Below are positions 24,022-39,249 of a stretch of DNA of 64,000 bases, one piece after another. Every line of letters starts with the position of its first letter. Position 1 is the stretch's first letter. The position numbers and the translations under genes are program-made. The notes beneath the pieces were generated by a model. The model saw nothing but the letters and a program-made list of their open reading frames with translations. It did not search any database and was not told the DNA's origin. The stretch comes from Gavia stellata (Eukaryota > Chordata > Aves > Gaviiformes > Gaviidae): the NCBI RefSeq assembly GCF_030936135.1, contig NC_082595.1, forward strand, positions 75,736,135 through 75,800,134, given 5' to 3'.

Positions 24022-27000
24022 GTATTTTTTACCTTACCGGCCATACCTAAAGTCACAGGTAAATCCTATACACATGTATATGTTATTATGCAGAGGATTG
24101 TTGGATTATTGACACATACATTTTACAGATGCCGGTTCGGGTCAGACAATGTGTTGGTTACAGAACTTACTGGAGTTAAGTCTCTCAATGTCAATGACCA
24201 CAGTAACAACAGAAATGCTGCAGACCTAGCAAAACGAAGATGATTCAGCTGACATTATTTAATTTACAGATCTACTGACAATATTTGCAAAAATATTGAT
24301 AAGAGCAAATTGCAAAGAGCAAAAGCTTTTAAGATTTTTTTTTATAGAGTGGAAATAAAACCATAATCCAGAAGGTGGAATATAAAGTCATCATCAGAAT
24401 AAGGTATTCAAAAACAATCAAGAAAATGCACTTTTACTTTACAATGTAGAAATATTGTAAAGAGACAAGAGTCTTGATCTTGCTAAGAGCTTGGCAAACA
24501 CTTGACCTTGGCATGACAGTTCTCATACAAAACATAATAAAGCTAATGTTTTTATGACTTTCACCATGCTCACAGTAGGATAGCTAGATTTACTCACAGA
24601 ATCACAGTGATACTCCTGCCATTTGCTAAGTATTTGGTCCTCAAAAAAAAAAAAAAATTCACAAATCCACACATTTTACACATAAGCAGTCATAGAAAAC
24701 AAGCTTAAGGAAATATCTTAATAAGATGATTTAGAGGGAAACCATGTATTTTCTTTTTACAAACATGTAAAAAAACATGTACAAACCAGCCGTGCTATGG
24801 ATACATCTAGGTATGCAGCAAGTCTTCTGTAGGACTGAGGTCTTTGCTTATAACGATCTATAATTAGGTTTGGAGCCAGTTTTGTTTAAAATACAACTAA
24901 TAAAGTTTATCAGTTCATGGGGTTTTGATTTATCTCTGGAATCAGTTCTAATTTATGGGACAATATATTCAGTTGTGTCCTTTAAATCCAAATCAAACCA
25001 AACTTTTCCACAAAGTTACAGAATATGAAACTGCCTGCTTGATGGCATTAACTTAATAACTATAATGTGAGCAAATAAGATTATATTCTTCATTAGATGG
25101 CATTACACTTTGAAAAATCATAGTGTTAGCAAGATTTATACACTAATATTAAAAAAATTATATAGTCTATGGACGTATGTCTAACTCATCTTCCCTTTTG
25201 AGCTTGAAGAGCACTTAAGTCAAGTGATCAGCCCATCAAATAGCCTATCTTATATGGATTCTTGTTCACATCTGCTGCTAAAAGTTAGACTGTAGGAGAA
25301 ACAAGTGTCCACCTCATACAGAATATGATACCGCCACATCTGCTGTACATATTGCTGTGCCAGATTTTTCGCACCTGTGCAACCACATTATAGAGAAACA
25401 CGACTGAGAATATTAAATACACAACATCCAGCTCTTTTTAAAACTAATTAGCAGGCATCCATTGTACAAGCCTATCAGAAAAGTCTACCACAGTATTTGA
25501 AGAGTGGTAGAGATTAAAACTTTAAAATAAGTGGATTTACTCCATACTACTTGGGCATATAAGGGCTGGGGCTTGCCCAAAGCACTCTTGCACAATGGGG
25601 CAATGCAAGCTTACAGCCTTCAGTAAGTCCCTGAATATTTCAAAAAGACTATTTAAACAATCTGACATTTTTCATGGAAAGACCTTAGGAAAAAACTTAA
25701 AAATTAAATGGTTTTGGAAGTAAAGTAGTAGGCATGGGATTTCTGATTTAGTGTAAAAAATGTTTCAAATTCAGTTTTGAAAATCAGTATGAAAAAGCCA
25801 TACTTATTTAGTAGAATATATATAACTTCCAAAATTCAATTGAAGTAAAAAATTATTGGTTTTTTAGGAAAAAAAAATGTTTATAAGGGAACAGATATAG
25901 TTATTAGTCTCATATATCCAAATTGTCTTGAATTAAAAAAATTCAGACAAAACATTAAATCATTGTTCCTCCTGCTTCCTAACTGCAGAGGTCAAATTCT
26001 GGCCTCAGTTATTCAATATTACTTTTGCCAATTAATTTCATTTGCCCGAATTTCACTCAAAGCCTCCTGGAAAATACATTATTATATTCTATAAAGGCAT
26101 TTTAATTGGTCATTATTTCATCTTGATATTTGATGCTTAATACATATTTAGGAAGACTCTTCAAAACAACTTAAGAGCACAGGTCCCACTAAAAATCTGT
26201 TCTCGAAATTCATAGCCATAAGTCAACTGTATCACACACACCACTTCAAAACAGTCTTATGCCTTGATTTTTTAGAATAGATGCTAAAACCAAGGACTTG
26301 CTAGATGCTGTATGATTGTATGTGAAATGCATCCTCTAGAACTGGGTACACTGCCTCTCTTTCCCCAGATTATAATATTCTAGTATGCTAATATGGAAAA
26401 CTTTATCCAAGTTTATTTTAACTTGTGTGTATTTTACTTTTATCGAAGATTCAGGTACTCCTTCCTAAATCAGGGTTCTGAGTGTAAAACTCTTAAAAAC
26501 ATGTACAACTGAGAATTGCAGGCAGTTACAGAGATACACAATTGTACAAAAAGGATAAAATAAGAAAACAAATCTGTTTTGGGGCATTACTGAAATAAAA
26601 TATTACTCATCCTTCTGCAATGTATAGAACAATAAAGCAATCTGGTCCACAGTTTAGGGGAAGTGCTTTTAGGCATCTGGACAATAAGGTAATAACTAAA
26701 GGGTTTACTGCTCCAGACCTTCCTTCCTTTGAAAGGAATCTCTATCATTCTATATTCATAGTAAAGAAATCTCCATATGCAAACACTTTGTTAAGTACCA
26801 GTAAAAGAGACTATTTAATGTGTAGCTAGCAAGACAGACAATTCCGAACTGATAATTTTCTCCTTAATTATCCTAACTCAGACTTATTATTTTTACTTCC
26901 ATATCTTTTGGATCTATTTCATTTTACTCCTCTGACTGACATGGACTAAAATCAGTAAAAAGGAAGTATTTTTTTTATGTTTAAATTCTACTACTCTGTA

Positions 27001-30000
27001 GAATACTCCTTAAGGTGAGAAACTTTCCTTTAAAAATCAATTATTTCTGCAATATTTTATGTCCCAGGCGTCTCTCGCATGTTGTTATTATTTTGCAACA
27101 CTACAGGCAATCAAAAAAATTAAGAGCTACAAGAATATCACATGACTATGGAGTTTATATATGAGGACACTGATTTTACAACTCCTTTTTCAGTACAGCA
27201 ATTTACTGCCTGTAAGATGACAAACAAGTCAATTTTAAAGACTAATATGAATAGGCAGAGTTTGATAGAAATTTTAATATTTCCTTTGGTATTACAGCTA
27301 TTATAATAAAAAGAAGACTAAACACAAGGTTAAGGTCCATTACACAAGGAACATTTTTCATGCAAGGTTACTTTTTTTTGTGCTGATAATAACTACAAAA
27401 TTTGGACCCAAGAACTCAGTGACTAGTTGCAAAGGTTTAATTCAATTGTGGTTTCTGTCAGTTAGAACTCTGAATTTTCCCATCTATAGATTATAAAATT
27501 TAAAAAACCCACACATCTGTTCAAAGGATTTTTCAGAGACAAAACTCTTACACATTAGAGTTTCTCCTTCTGTTCCAATATTTATATTCTGATTTATTTA
27601 TGCTTTGTCATAAATTAAAGTGTGGGGCTCAAACAGTTAAGAAAACTTATTCCATATCACTTTGTAGGTCACTGTTACATTTATATTATCTATTACTTCC
27701 CCATATGGTTTCTTAACTGTAAATTACCTACTATTGTAAGAATGAGATGAATCCTGCTATAGGTTAATAATGAGCACAATGAGCTCATATACAGCAAAAA
27801 CTATTTTTTAAGTCAAAACTTAGATAAAGATTTTCAAAAGAAGCTTTCCAAAGAGGTAGTCGATCAAACCCCATTTTATAAAAGATGGATTTCATGCAAT
27901 AAAGCTGCCACTAAAAATAGATTAAAGGTCTTTTTCTTTGGTATCTGCTTAAAAAAACCATCCAAATTGAACAGTTCACTTTCAACAGCAGAAAAGTCAA
28001 GCATCTGCAGTTTTCATGTCTCACAATTGTAGCACAGTACTTTCCTTGACAGCTGCAAGCACCAAATGCTAAAAATCTTAAACAGAATTTGCTTTGACAA
28101 CCTATATATGTTACATTCTTATGAATAATCACTTTTATGAGCTACGTAAGTACTATACACCTATGAGATATTTTCAAGTTGAGAGATCTATATTTATCTC
28201 TTTTTTTAGAGGCAGCATTGTTTTCCAACAGCTTAGCCATATTAATCTTAAAATACTTTTATAAATCGCTTCCTGATAGTTACAATAGTGATACAATTTT
28301 TCCTCAGAGAACTCTGCAGTTATATTTTATAACCGTTTAACTTCTATCAGAGTTTTTTCTTTTTGAGCTCACTTTAAAACAATCCTTTTATAATTTAGAA
28401 CAGCTTGTAGTGATTAATTTTATTTATTACCAATTCTTTGAATTTACATAATTAATATCTTGTCAAATACAGAGAAATAGTTCACTGCTAAAATGGTTTA
28501 TTTTATGATTGCCAATCAGATAGTATTTTTACTTACAAAATACATCAGCAATTAAAAAATAAAGAAGTACTTAGGGGGAAAAAAGTCTGTTCTGTGTAAT
28601 TCATTGGCTTGTTATCATTAAAAAGCAATTAATGGTAAATATTTTCTTTATAGAACTGAATCACATAAAACAGTATTTATACATGAAGTTGAATTAACTA
28701 TATAAAATATAAAGTATTGTAACATAAAATGAACAAAATCATTTCCAAATAATTCACATCCCTCTTAAATCCATCATGGTAAAATAAGATTTACTTCAGC
28801 TATTTTTAATCACGAGCATTGAATCTATTAGCAGCGAATATATTTGTGACCACAGCACTTTTAGAATCCAGACATATACAACATAATGCAAGATTTTAAG
28901 AGTAATACTTAATCCTGTTTTAATACTTAAATATTTTGTTACTTAAACCTTTTTTAAATTATATATGAGATATTGCATTATGATACTCATCTCAAAGAAA
29001 AAGGAAGTTTGGTATATGAATTCTCTGTGTTAATATCTTTACTAGAAAAGAAAGGGAGTGCATGCGTGCTTTAAATGTTGTTTTCATCAAAAGAAACACA
29101 TAGGATTGGATGGGGAGGATGGTGACAGTTAATATAAATTCCTTCTATATGACACACACACACTTTTAGAAAACATGTTTCTACTATATACCATATACTT
29201 AAAAGGTTTCCCAATAAATGTTCAAGAATTTGAACAAAAAGATGTTTAAATTGCAAGCAATGTAAAATGAAAATAATACAATTGGAAGTAACCCAGATTT
29301 GAAAGAACACAAACATTCCTATGTACTAAATAAAGTAATTTTGAAACTGCATTCTTCAGGCAGGATAGAATTGTTGGTGCTATGGCCATAACTGCAATCC
29401 TGTAAGGTGATGTTAGGTCACTATAGCAACTCTGGGGTGGCTACACACGAGCAGCAGTCTTGCAAGCCAAAATGCTGTTAATATGGGCTCTTTTTCTGTC
29501 ATGTGGAAGTAAAGAATCCACAAGTTGACCAAAATATTAAATGCACTTTTTTCTGAAAAATCAGTATCTAGAGCATCCCTAATGTTATTTTTCTGTAATC
29601 CTGGACACTCTGTTGACTTGCATTGCAGACATGTATTTGCGTGTTTTGCTCCTGGCACATCATCAGCTGATGAAACTAATGACACTGAAAGGATGTTTTA
29701 ATTCAAGTCACTGAAAAATGTTTATATTGCATATTTTTCCAGACCACTTGCCATTTCTTTATATGAAAAAATAACCAATTTACTCTGTTAAGCTCATTAC
29801 TTCCATTTCACAGAAAAGAATGTGCATAATTTGACAAGTAAAACAAATAAAGATAATGTTGTCTTCGTTGTCACTTGTACCTCTGGGAGTTGTAAACACT
29901 CCGAAAGAAGATTTGACCGGCAATTCAGAACAGACTCCTTGCTATGAGCTGGATTTCATTTTTAAACCCATATGCATTATTTTGAGGGAGTCATACCTTT

Positions 30001-32919
30001 TGTATCTCACTTACACTGCAGTTAACTGCTTAAAGGTAGAGTAACATTACTGCTTATGCAATATTCACTGTGAATTTAAAACGTTCTGCAGTTTCCAAGA
30101 AGGAGAACTGAAACTAACTTCTCTAGCTTCAATATTTTGTTGCTGACAGGAGACACCAAGTGACATGTCTATCTATTTTTTATCTATGTTACAGAGGGCC
30201 TCATCACTATTCATTTACATAACATAACCCTGTTATACACGGAAGACTTTTATATGGACTCAAGAGTATTTTATTTCTTCCTTATTTTACATCTCTTTTG
30301 AGCTTCATTATTTGCATTGCTTCAGACAACACCAGCTATTTTAGCAATGGCTGCCCGATGCAGTTAAGTTCTCATTCATACACTGGTTTGGAGATTGCCT
30401 TCAAATTTCATTTCGGCTAGCTTCACAAATGAACAGTTAACAATCTTTAATAACCCAACACAAGACTGATATTGTTTGTTAAATTCTCCTTATCAAGTTT
30501 ACAACACAACCACTCCAACAGACATTCACGGCAACAGCATTAACTTGAAGCTGTTGGGATTAGAGCCTTGGTCAGTGACTTAGTTGTTTTGGTGGTAGAA
30601 CTGCACAAAAAAGTCAGCACCGTATTCCCAAGGTATTTACAAAACAAAAAAACTCCACAAAACAAACAAAAAACCCCTTCTGTTTATGACAAACAGTTTA
30701 TCCTTTCCACAAGAGGAGGCAAATGAATAAAAACTAATTTTCATTTCTTCCTAGCCCATCCTGGTTTATGCAAAAAGGCTAAGAGTTTCCATGAAAATTT
30801 TACACAATTGAAATCCAACCTGGTGGAATCTAGGACTAGAATTGAAATGTATTCAATTCATTGTGACACACTGACAGAAATTATGTTCTTCCCAGTAAAT
30901 TTATAATTTGCATTGTTTAGGGCATGAGGTGCAGGAGCCAGCATGATTCTTCTCCACAAAATAAATGGCACAAGACAGATACGCTCGAGAGGATGTAACA
31001 GGACTTCCAGGTTGCTAGAATATGCTACTGCCTTAAATGAACCACAACAATGCTCTTTGGCAAGTAAAGTTTTTTGATATTTAATTGTAATCCGCTAGAT
31101 GATATCTTCCCATCTTTTTGCTACAAGTACTAGAAATACTATTTTTTCCTAGGCAATTATTGACTACACCGTATCTGAAAGCATCAAAGGTCATTCCTAC
31201 AAATTACATATGCTATACAGTATACACCCAAAAATATGACAAAACTCTTCAAATAAAAGTTATTTATTCTGTAGAGTAGCAAACAACCTTACAGCGCGTT
31301 CACTACAAATTATGTTATTCTATAGGATATTCCAAGTTTACTGTGCACTTTCTTGAAGTGGCAATTATGAATATTTGCACTGGGACCCACACATTTTCTA
31401 AAAGTATGCCCTAAGCCCCACAGACAGTTAGAATGACTTCCCAAGCCTGTGAGTATCTGAAGATACTTGCTTTATTTAGTTACTTGGCATTACAAACTCA
31501 TCTGTTCAGTCAATGACCCTGCAAACTGTTACACATACGTTAACACAGGTGAATAATCCAAGTGAAATCAACGGAGTTAAAGTGCCTGTGTAAAATTATT
31601 CATATGTGAAAACGTTTGCAGATCACAAGTCATTTTTCCACATGAATGATCTATATAATAAACATTTGTTAAGCTTTTAAAGTGCAGATCATCCTCTTCC
31701 TAATTACACCCTACATCTTTTAATCACAAAGCTTGAAATATCCTACCAATTTAACCAGATTTTTTACTTTTAGATCATCATTCATCACCTACCATTCTAA
31801 TTACTTATTTAAGTATTTTGCAAAACCATCTCCTGGTTAGTTTCAGCACGCCAGAAGTGACTGGAAGGATTTGCTGCTAAGAGTTTTAATAGCCAGTGAG
31901 TAGTATTTTTATTTTTACAGCTGTTTAGGCAGCTGAGAGATTCTTGCAAAGGCAGCCTTGTCAATCTATGTATCTGGCACAGTAAAATCCTCATAGAAGT
32001 ACTTCACTCAACACACACTAATGAAATTCAAGGTAAATGCAATTTCCACTGCTGTTATTAAATAATTTAAAACAGTGTATTTCCTATTTTATACCAAAGC
32101 ATTTGCATTTTGGGACAGCACAATGAGAACGATGCTGTCACTGACTGACCACAACTGAGCGATTCTCCAGTGCAAACCCAGAGCTTGGCCAGGCAGCCAG
32201 GGAGAAGCAAGTACAAAGGAAGTATCTCATCCACCCGTGAAAAGGTTGGGACTTACCTAGTATTTTTCCACCACATTTTTTAACATTATCGTCTTTGTAA
32301 AACGGGCTCGGAGCAGGGGGGAAATATTAGATTACTTGAAACAGATGTATAAGGAATTTTGTAGCGTATTCTTTAAACCAAGCTGCCATTTTACTTACGT
32401 GTTTAATTTATAGGAAGCTGCTTGATGATTTAAACCCACAGGTAGAAGTATTCTAGTACAAAGCTTCAACTCATATATTAAATATCCTCTCACATAATGA
32501 CAAAAGTAACTGTTAGGAAAGCTGACTGGTAAGTATAGAGAGGTAATTTTTATTCTACAGAAAAAGTGTAAAAAATTGAATGGAGAGAAATTCAATGAGG
32601 TTTTACAGAAAGTATAAAGGTTTATGGAGAAATATACTCAGAAACACTGAATGAACCATACTGGAGACTGAGCTTTTGGGTACATGCTGTCTTAAAACGC
32701 ATGAAAAAATTATTTTATCATACAAACTTCAAATCTGTGTACCAGGTTATGCCCAACTTTCTTACAATAATTAGCTTTCCTTCTTTCATCTAGGGAGATG
32801 TATTTTTTTTTGTAGCTTTGATAATTTTTCGCTGCATTTCCTAAATTACCCTTCATATAAACAGGCTACATTGCTATTCCACTGTAAAGAAAAATTGGTA
32901 TTACTCTCCTTGATCCAGA
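24022..32919. other. Intronic DNA, nothing recognised
   Basis: Strongly AT-rich sequence with many short A/T runs and a small CA run near 29152. No exon, RNA gene or mobile element was recognised. The A-rich patch at about 30640-30675 is low-complexity. Confidence 0.45.
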
Positions 32920-33000
32920 CAACAAAACAAAAAACCCCAAAAAAACAACAACAAAAAAACCCAAAAATAAACCAAAACCTCTAAGAAAATAAAAAATTAA
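32920..33000. repeat. A-rich low-complexity tract
   Basis: A stretch made almost wholly of A with interspersed CC, CCC and AAC groups, of the pattern (A)nCCCC(A)n and CAACAACAA. It has no coding or terminal-repeat structure. It may be the decayed tail of an old insertion or simple-sequence expansion. Confidence 0.6.
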
Positions 33001-33628
33001 TGCTTTATTCATTTTTCCAGCTATAAAAAGTTAATGCAACTGTGTTACAAAAGACCAAGGAATGTGCTGCAAATTAAACACTTTCATTTGAAAATGTTTA
33101 ATAAAACTATTAAAGCAGTTAGCATCACATCTCTTAATTTAAAAACTGGTCTAAAAATGAAGACCAGGAATAATATATTTCAGAGGCTATGAAATTTTAG
33201 TTTACCTTCATCCCAGAATTAACAGTTCAAAGTTATTGACACGATTTTGAAATGTCAATAAACTGCATGTATAAAATCAAATGCATGGGACCTGTGAAAT
33301 ATCCAGCAACATTTAAGAACAGAAATACAGATAACAGAATTAATTATTTTTATACAATAGAGAAACATAATGGTAGAGGTTAACTGTATATTCTAGCAGC
33401 CTCAGTGAAGTTTTCATTGGATTAAGCCGAAGTATTTAACTTGGTCTATATTTTAGAACTGACTGTTTAAATAAATGTCATACATAAAATTATTATGTGA
33501 ACTTTACTTTTACACTATATCAATTATGAAATTTTAATTTTCACTCCACTAATGAACTTTCTGCTTTACAGCCAAAACTGTAAAACTTTTACTTAACCTA
33601 ATCTGTCTCTTCCACCAACAATGTTATC

Positions 33629-33652
33629 AATTGTATAGCGAATTGTATAGCC
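33629..33652 (+). repeat. 12-bp tandem duplication
   Basis: AATTGTATAGCG at 33629-33640 is repeated at 33641-33652 with one difference at the last base (C for G). This is a small recent-looking tandem duplication. Confidence 0.7.
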
Positions 33653-34744
33653 TTTGTTACCATGAAGCACACGGCATAATTTTCTTCTTTTCAGTTACAC
33701 ACAGTTAGCACTCAAAGTACAGTTGCCATGAATGAAATGTAAAAATATGCTGTTGATAATATTGCAAAAAGGAAATTGCAACCCAGTTCAAGCTAGGATT
33801 TTGTTTTCCCCCTTTATGACTGCTACAGAGTAAAAATCAAAATGTTGCCCTCATGTAAGCACATTAGGAAGGAAATGCTTTCTCAGTTTATTCAGTAAAT
33901 AAAATTTTTTGCTGAGATTAATCTATCAACACAAGCTGCAGTCTACAGAAGTGGAGATCACTAACATATGGCATTTAATATCACAAATATAAAATAGAAC
34001 TATGGTATGAATGGAGATTATTTTGCTGTTTACAAGGTCTGATTCTGTGAAGCTAATCAGTAAACAGCAATCCTAATCTCCCTCCCCCGAAATAAAAAAG
34101 TCCACAGATGCTATATTAAAGCAGGATCATTTAAGAATTGAAAGTCTCTATGACAACTGATTTTTTCAATATTTAACATATTTTTTGAAGCACAGTGAGC
34201 TTCTTATTTCACCCTGTATCCAGTACTGTAATTATACAGTAGTATAAACCCTAGCCACTTGAAATCACAGAGACTGCGATATATGATATACAAGATGAAG
34301 CATAAAGCGAGAAACCAAAAAGCAGAATTCTGTGGAATTCTGAGCTTTTATTTAGGTCTATTTCCTTTGCTGGTGGCCAAACCCACTGCTGTTCAATTCA
34401 GATTTCCCGTCACATAAAGTCACTACTGATGGCAGAACTCAGGGATTAGGTGCACTTACACTGATGTGCTCTTCCAGCTGTGCGACCACAAAACCAAAAC
34501 ACATTTTTAAACAACGGTTATCCAGTCAGGGAAATTCCTGTGCCTACCAGCCCATGCATCTGATTTCCTCTCAATATATGAGGCCATGCCCAGCTAAAGT
34601 TCTTCCTTCCCGAACTTCCGAGAAAGCGTAAGAACACAAGACTTGACAAGGTCTCAGAATCGAAGTCCAGTCTCTGCCATCACAGAAGGCCACAGTTTCT
34701 ACCATAAATTGATCACATTTGACTGTATAGTACCGTAGTGAGGT

Positions 34745-35560
34745 GATACTGCAGTTACTGGGTTTTTTTTATCCCTGCTCCTTCTGTGTGACAGGTGATC
34801 TTAAAAGCCTTTTTCTAATTTCAAGCCATTCGTTTCAAATTCATTCACATATTATTCTTCCCCAGCATTACTTTAGTAAAATAGGTCCTTTTCTGCTGAT
34901 TACCTTTGCTCATTTCCCCAGTACATTTATAAACAGGACTTACATTCCTGTAGCCTTCCTTTTGATAGTGGGAAGAAGGCAGGCACTGTTAAGCTATTTC
35001 CATACAGCAGGCTCTCCACAGCTTCTGGTTACCCTAGCTGCTCCTCACTCACATCGTCTGGTTTCAATGCTTTTTTCTTAAAACTAGTTGACCACGCATA
35101 TATACAATATTCCACATGTGATCCTACTGCTATCTTCTATAGTGAAATAAGTACTTACTACTTCTACTGTAAGGGCCTCTCCAAATGCACTTGTCTTTTT
35201 ATCCAGCTGATGATGTTGGTGATACACTAGCTCCTTCTCTTTTGCCCAACTAATAAGCTATAAGCTTGTGTAAAAAAAAAAAAAGTTATTAGTTCCTAGC
35301 TATGTAACCTTGTACTTTCCCCAATTAGATTGTACTCTGTTTCTGCTTCTGAGACCCTCAACATCACCCAGGTTCATTATAGGATTCTAATTTTTACTAT
35401 ATTAACAATAGACTGACTTTATGACTCACAAATTCTATTTTTTGTAACTAAGAAACTAGAAGGAGTGTTAAGATCTAACCAAGTCTTAAGAAATGCTACT
35501 AGTAGCCTCTTACAACTTGGTAACATTTTTGAGAGCCCAACATACTACAATCTCCTCATC
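34745..35560. repeat. Possible very old LINE-like interspersed repeat
   Basis: The wording of this stretch (for example ATATTCCACATGTGATCC near 35109 and ACCCAGGTTCATTATAGG near 35367) reminds me of ancient CR1/L3-type repeats of amniotes, read on the minus strand. The resemblance is from memory and weak. No open reading frame or terminal repeat supports it. It could also be unique intron sequence. Confidence 0.2.
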
Positions 35561-38440
35561 ATATAGCTTGTACTTCTTGTACTGTCAAGATTTTGTAATG
35601 TCAGGATTTAATCTGTCAGGTTAATCTAGCACAACATACACTTGCTACATAAAGCCCAGCAAATTCAGTAACAAATTAAGTTTCAGAAAACATCAGCCCA
35701 ACAAAAATTTTTATCAGAATACAATAACTGAAGAAAACGAGTACTTTATGCTTTTAGGAGGGAATTCAGAGCTATGAAGATGGAAAAGCAGTGTTGAGAA
35801 AAACCCAGCTGGCAGAGAAGTTGTTATGGGGCTTTTCTCACGGTATTTGGTGACTACATTAATTCTGGATTTTTCTCGTGTCAGCTGGTAGAAATAGTCA
35901 ACCAATTCTGCTAACAACTGTAAGAAAGAATCCTGCAGACACTGCAGGCATGGGTTTATATCACTGAAGATCCAGCTTTCAGTGTTTGACATTGTATTTT
36001 GTCTTGATCAAGACAGGAAACATGCTCTCAAATGTCTTCTTTTGTGGTTGGTTAGAAAAAAAAAAAACCCACAGAAATAAAGCTCACATGTAACACATTA
36101 TTTTCATGGTTTGTATGTGCTATGAATTCAGGGATACTCCAGAAATTATGGGTTTTGCTGGCTGCATAGTTTCCTATCCATCGTAAAATCAATATTATTT
36201 TGAATGCTCTACAAAAATAGAGGTTTAAGCAGCTTTCTCTGAACAGTGTATAATTTTTCAACTTATTTTAGTGGTTACCACAAGTTATATAGAGAAAGAA
36301 AAGCTTAGCTTTTAGTGGTTAATAAACAACTCCAGCCTAGAAGACCCTCTGACCAAACAAAGCAATGGCTGAGGTTTACTGTAGCATGGTGACCAAAGCA
36401 TGTTGAAATTCAAGTTGCTGCTTTGCAGTTTTCTTATTGCATACAATGGTTTCCAGTAGCCAAACATCTTTTGAAGGTTTTCTCACTTCTTTGATATAAC
36501 TTTTCTAAAGGATTACTGTTTGCATCTTAAACCAGCTGTTTTCAAGACTTCTTTCTTTCTGATTTTTCCCCCCAAAAATGGGACTATGAAATATGTATCT
36601 GAATTTCTCAGCTCTAACCAGTTAGATGTCATTTTAAGTTTGTCAGCCTCTATGAGAACAGAAATAAAACTATTAAGACAGGCTTTTTTCCTTTACTCTG
36701 GGATTTTCCTTCGGGATGGATCATTTCAGAGGGTGTGAGTGGTTTTAACTAAGTAAACTGCAGAATATTACTATGGTAATGGACAACTAATAAATCTGAA
36801 CAACAGGAGAATAAAGCTATAATCTGTTTAAAATTTAAAAAGTAAATACTTTTGGGAGTGAATTGACTTAACTGAAAAACCTCAAAATATTTCATACTAA
36901 AACCAAAAGCAAATCAAAACTTTAATACTATTCTTAAAAAAAATACATAAAAGCTACAGCAGTTTAGAATACAGTTTGCAAGACAATTGCAATCTACCTT
37001 GCAGACAGACTGCTAGCACTGCAAAACAGCTGAGAAGCTTTAAGGTGGATAATCTCAATTGCCATATATCTGCGTTGACAAGACTAGAGGCCAAACTTCC
37101 AATGCTTTTTATGTTCTTGTAAGGGAGATAGATAGTTATTTTAGGAGACACTCAACAGGATCGTTAATTTTCAATCACTGCTAAAAAGTTTCATATCTTT
37201 CCATAGGGAGATTTACTCTAAAATGAAGTGTGCCACCCTTTGAAGTTGTTTACTCTTACCAACTAGGAAGAAGGCCTGGAGTGAATGGATTAGGGATGTT
37301 ATTTTTAGATTAATCCTACCTGAGTAATTATGAAGAAAAGTTTAAATCCATGCCACCTCATTGCAGTGGTTGTCTTTACACAGGTAGTTGCAGAGGAAAC
37401 AAATGCTCATAGTTAAACGGAATTATTGTGGAAGCTATTTAATACCAAACTGGACCAATACAAAATCTGTAGTACCTAGTGAGAATGTCCATCGATAACA
37501 GTAAAAGAGACAACATTACTTTAAAAATCCATCCGTATTTCCCTCTCTTTTCAGTCCTTATCAACTCCCAAAGGTGGTAAAATCTTTACGGACATAAAAT
37601 ACAGGACAACATGTTGTCAGTATACCGATGGTGAAAGGTCTTCAGATCTTCCAAGTTTCTTGACTACCTGCTGGAATTCAAAGTTGATACAATATCCAGC
37701 TTTAAAGGTGAATGAAGATGGCAGGTAATCAAACACATTATAAAAGAAAACAAAATGCCATTCATTAGGTGACTTGATAATTTCTGAAGTTGCTCCTATA
37801 AACTCATTTCAGTATGTTTCAGGTTAACCCAGTGGCTTCTCAAATGAGGCTACTAATGGAAATTACCATTTTCTAAGAACAGAATCCAGTTAGACAATAT
37901 TTCTTAACTTTCTACAAGTAATCAATGTATGCAAATATATAAATTGGTAAGGAAAGATGTCGCACAGAATACACTCATCCACACTCATAACACTGCACTT
38001 CTACACCTGTATATAATGTTACATGTAGCACTTAGAAACAGATGTTTCCCTCCAGTAGCTCAAAACTCCATATGAAAACGGGAGAAATTCAGATGTTCCT
38101 ACTCAAAGCTAAATCAGAGAACTTCTATCATTAAAGAATAGTAAAAGATTCTTTATAACTTTTGCAAAGATGGTAACATCCACATTTAGTCACTTAATCC
38201 TGTCACACTTATTTATATGAGAAATCCTTTTCTTAGTATTCTGAATATAGACAGTGACTAAATACATAAAGATTAGAGGATTTTGCCTCGAAGGAAAATA
38301 GATTTCTCAATTTTCATTTAACCAAGCAGGATTCCTCCGAAGGCAAGTTGTTAAAATGGTCCTGGATATGCAACATTGATGATGTAATTTCAGTTTTTAA
38401 TAACATTGGATTGCTTTTTCTGTATTACTTACCAGGTTCC
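35561..38440. other. Intronic DNA, nothing recognised
   Basis: AT-rich intron sequence. Short open frames on both strands show no family resemblance and no flanking splice signals that stand out. Confidence 0.45.
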
Positions 38441-38500
38441 TTGCTCATCTGAAGCATTCTCAATACATTCTGAAGATAAATTGCTCATCTGAAGCATTCT
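38441..38500 (+). repeat. 20-bp direct repeat with 40-bp period
   Basis: TTGCTCATCTGAAGCATTCT occurs at 38441-38460 and again, identical, at 38481-38500. The 20 bp between them contain a partial echo (ACATTCTGAAGATAA). Perfect identity suggests a recent local duplication or conserved paired binding sites. Confidence 0.75.
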
Positions 38501-39249
38501 GAATAAATGGGAACAATTTGCTGACTTGACACATAGCAATATATGGTGTTACAACTCATATTTCAGAGACATTTTCTTTCCTTTCACTTCTGCCCTTTGG
38601 GACTGAATACAGCTTAACTCCATCAATATATTTATTAGCATATAATCACATTAATCCCATCAACATCAATATATATTGCGGTTGACTCAGACACATGCCT
38701 ATACTGCAGACTTGATCTTGACATCTACAGTATACACAAGAATATTCAATGCTAGCTTTTTATACTCAATATTTCTTATTCTCGGCCAAGCAGCATTCCT
38801 AAATGTAAGGTTCACCCATACAATCACAGCAGAACAGAGCAAGAAATTAGGTCATAAGAAGATGTAGCAGCTGCACAGGACACACCGAGGCATGTTTGTC
38901 AGGATTCTTGCTAAGATGACATTGAAGTCTTGCATCATTATGCTAATGAAAGGCATATCCTTCTGCAACATATCCTTTGCAAAGATTTGGGTTTATTTTT
39001 TACTTCCCTTTGGTAGTAACATATAGACTTGGTGACTTATATTACTGAATGTTTTATTTGTCAATCTGTTGCAGGAAGAAAATCCACGATCAACGTAGTT
39101 TTGTAGACAACAATTCTGTTTTACTGTGCATGGGATACTTCTCTCATTCCAAAAAAAGAAACACAACTCATGGTTTTCTTAGCCTACATAAAGACTTAAA
39201 TATAGTACCACCAAGTTTTATACATAAAGTTAGAAATGCTCATAACTCC

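Noticed and set aside
29152..29163. CA dinucleotide run (also near 17475)
   Set aside because: Too short to be a meaningful microsatellite.
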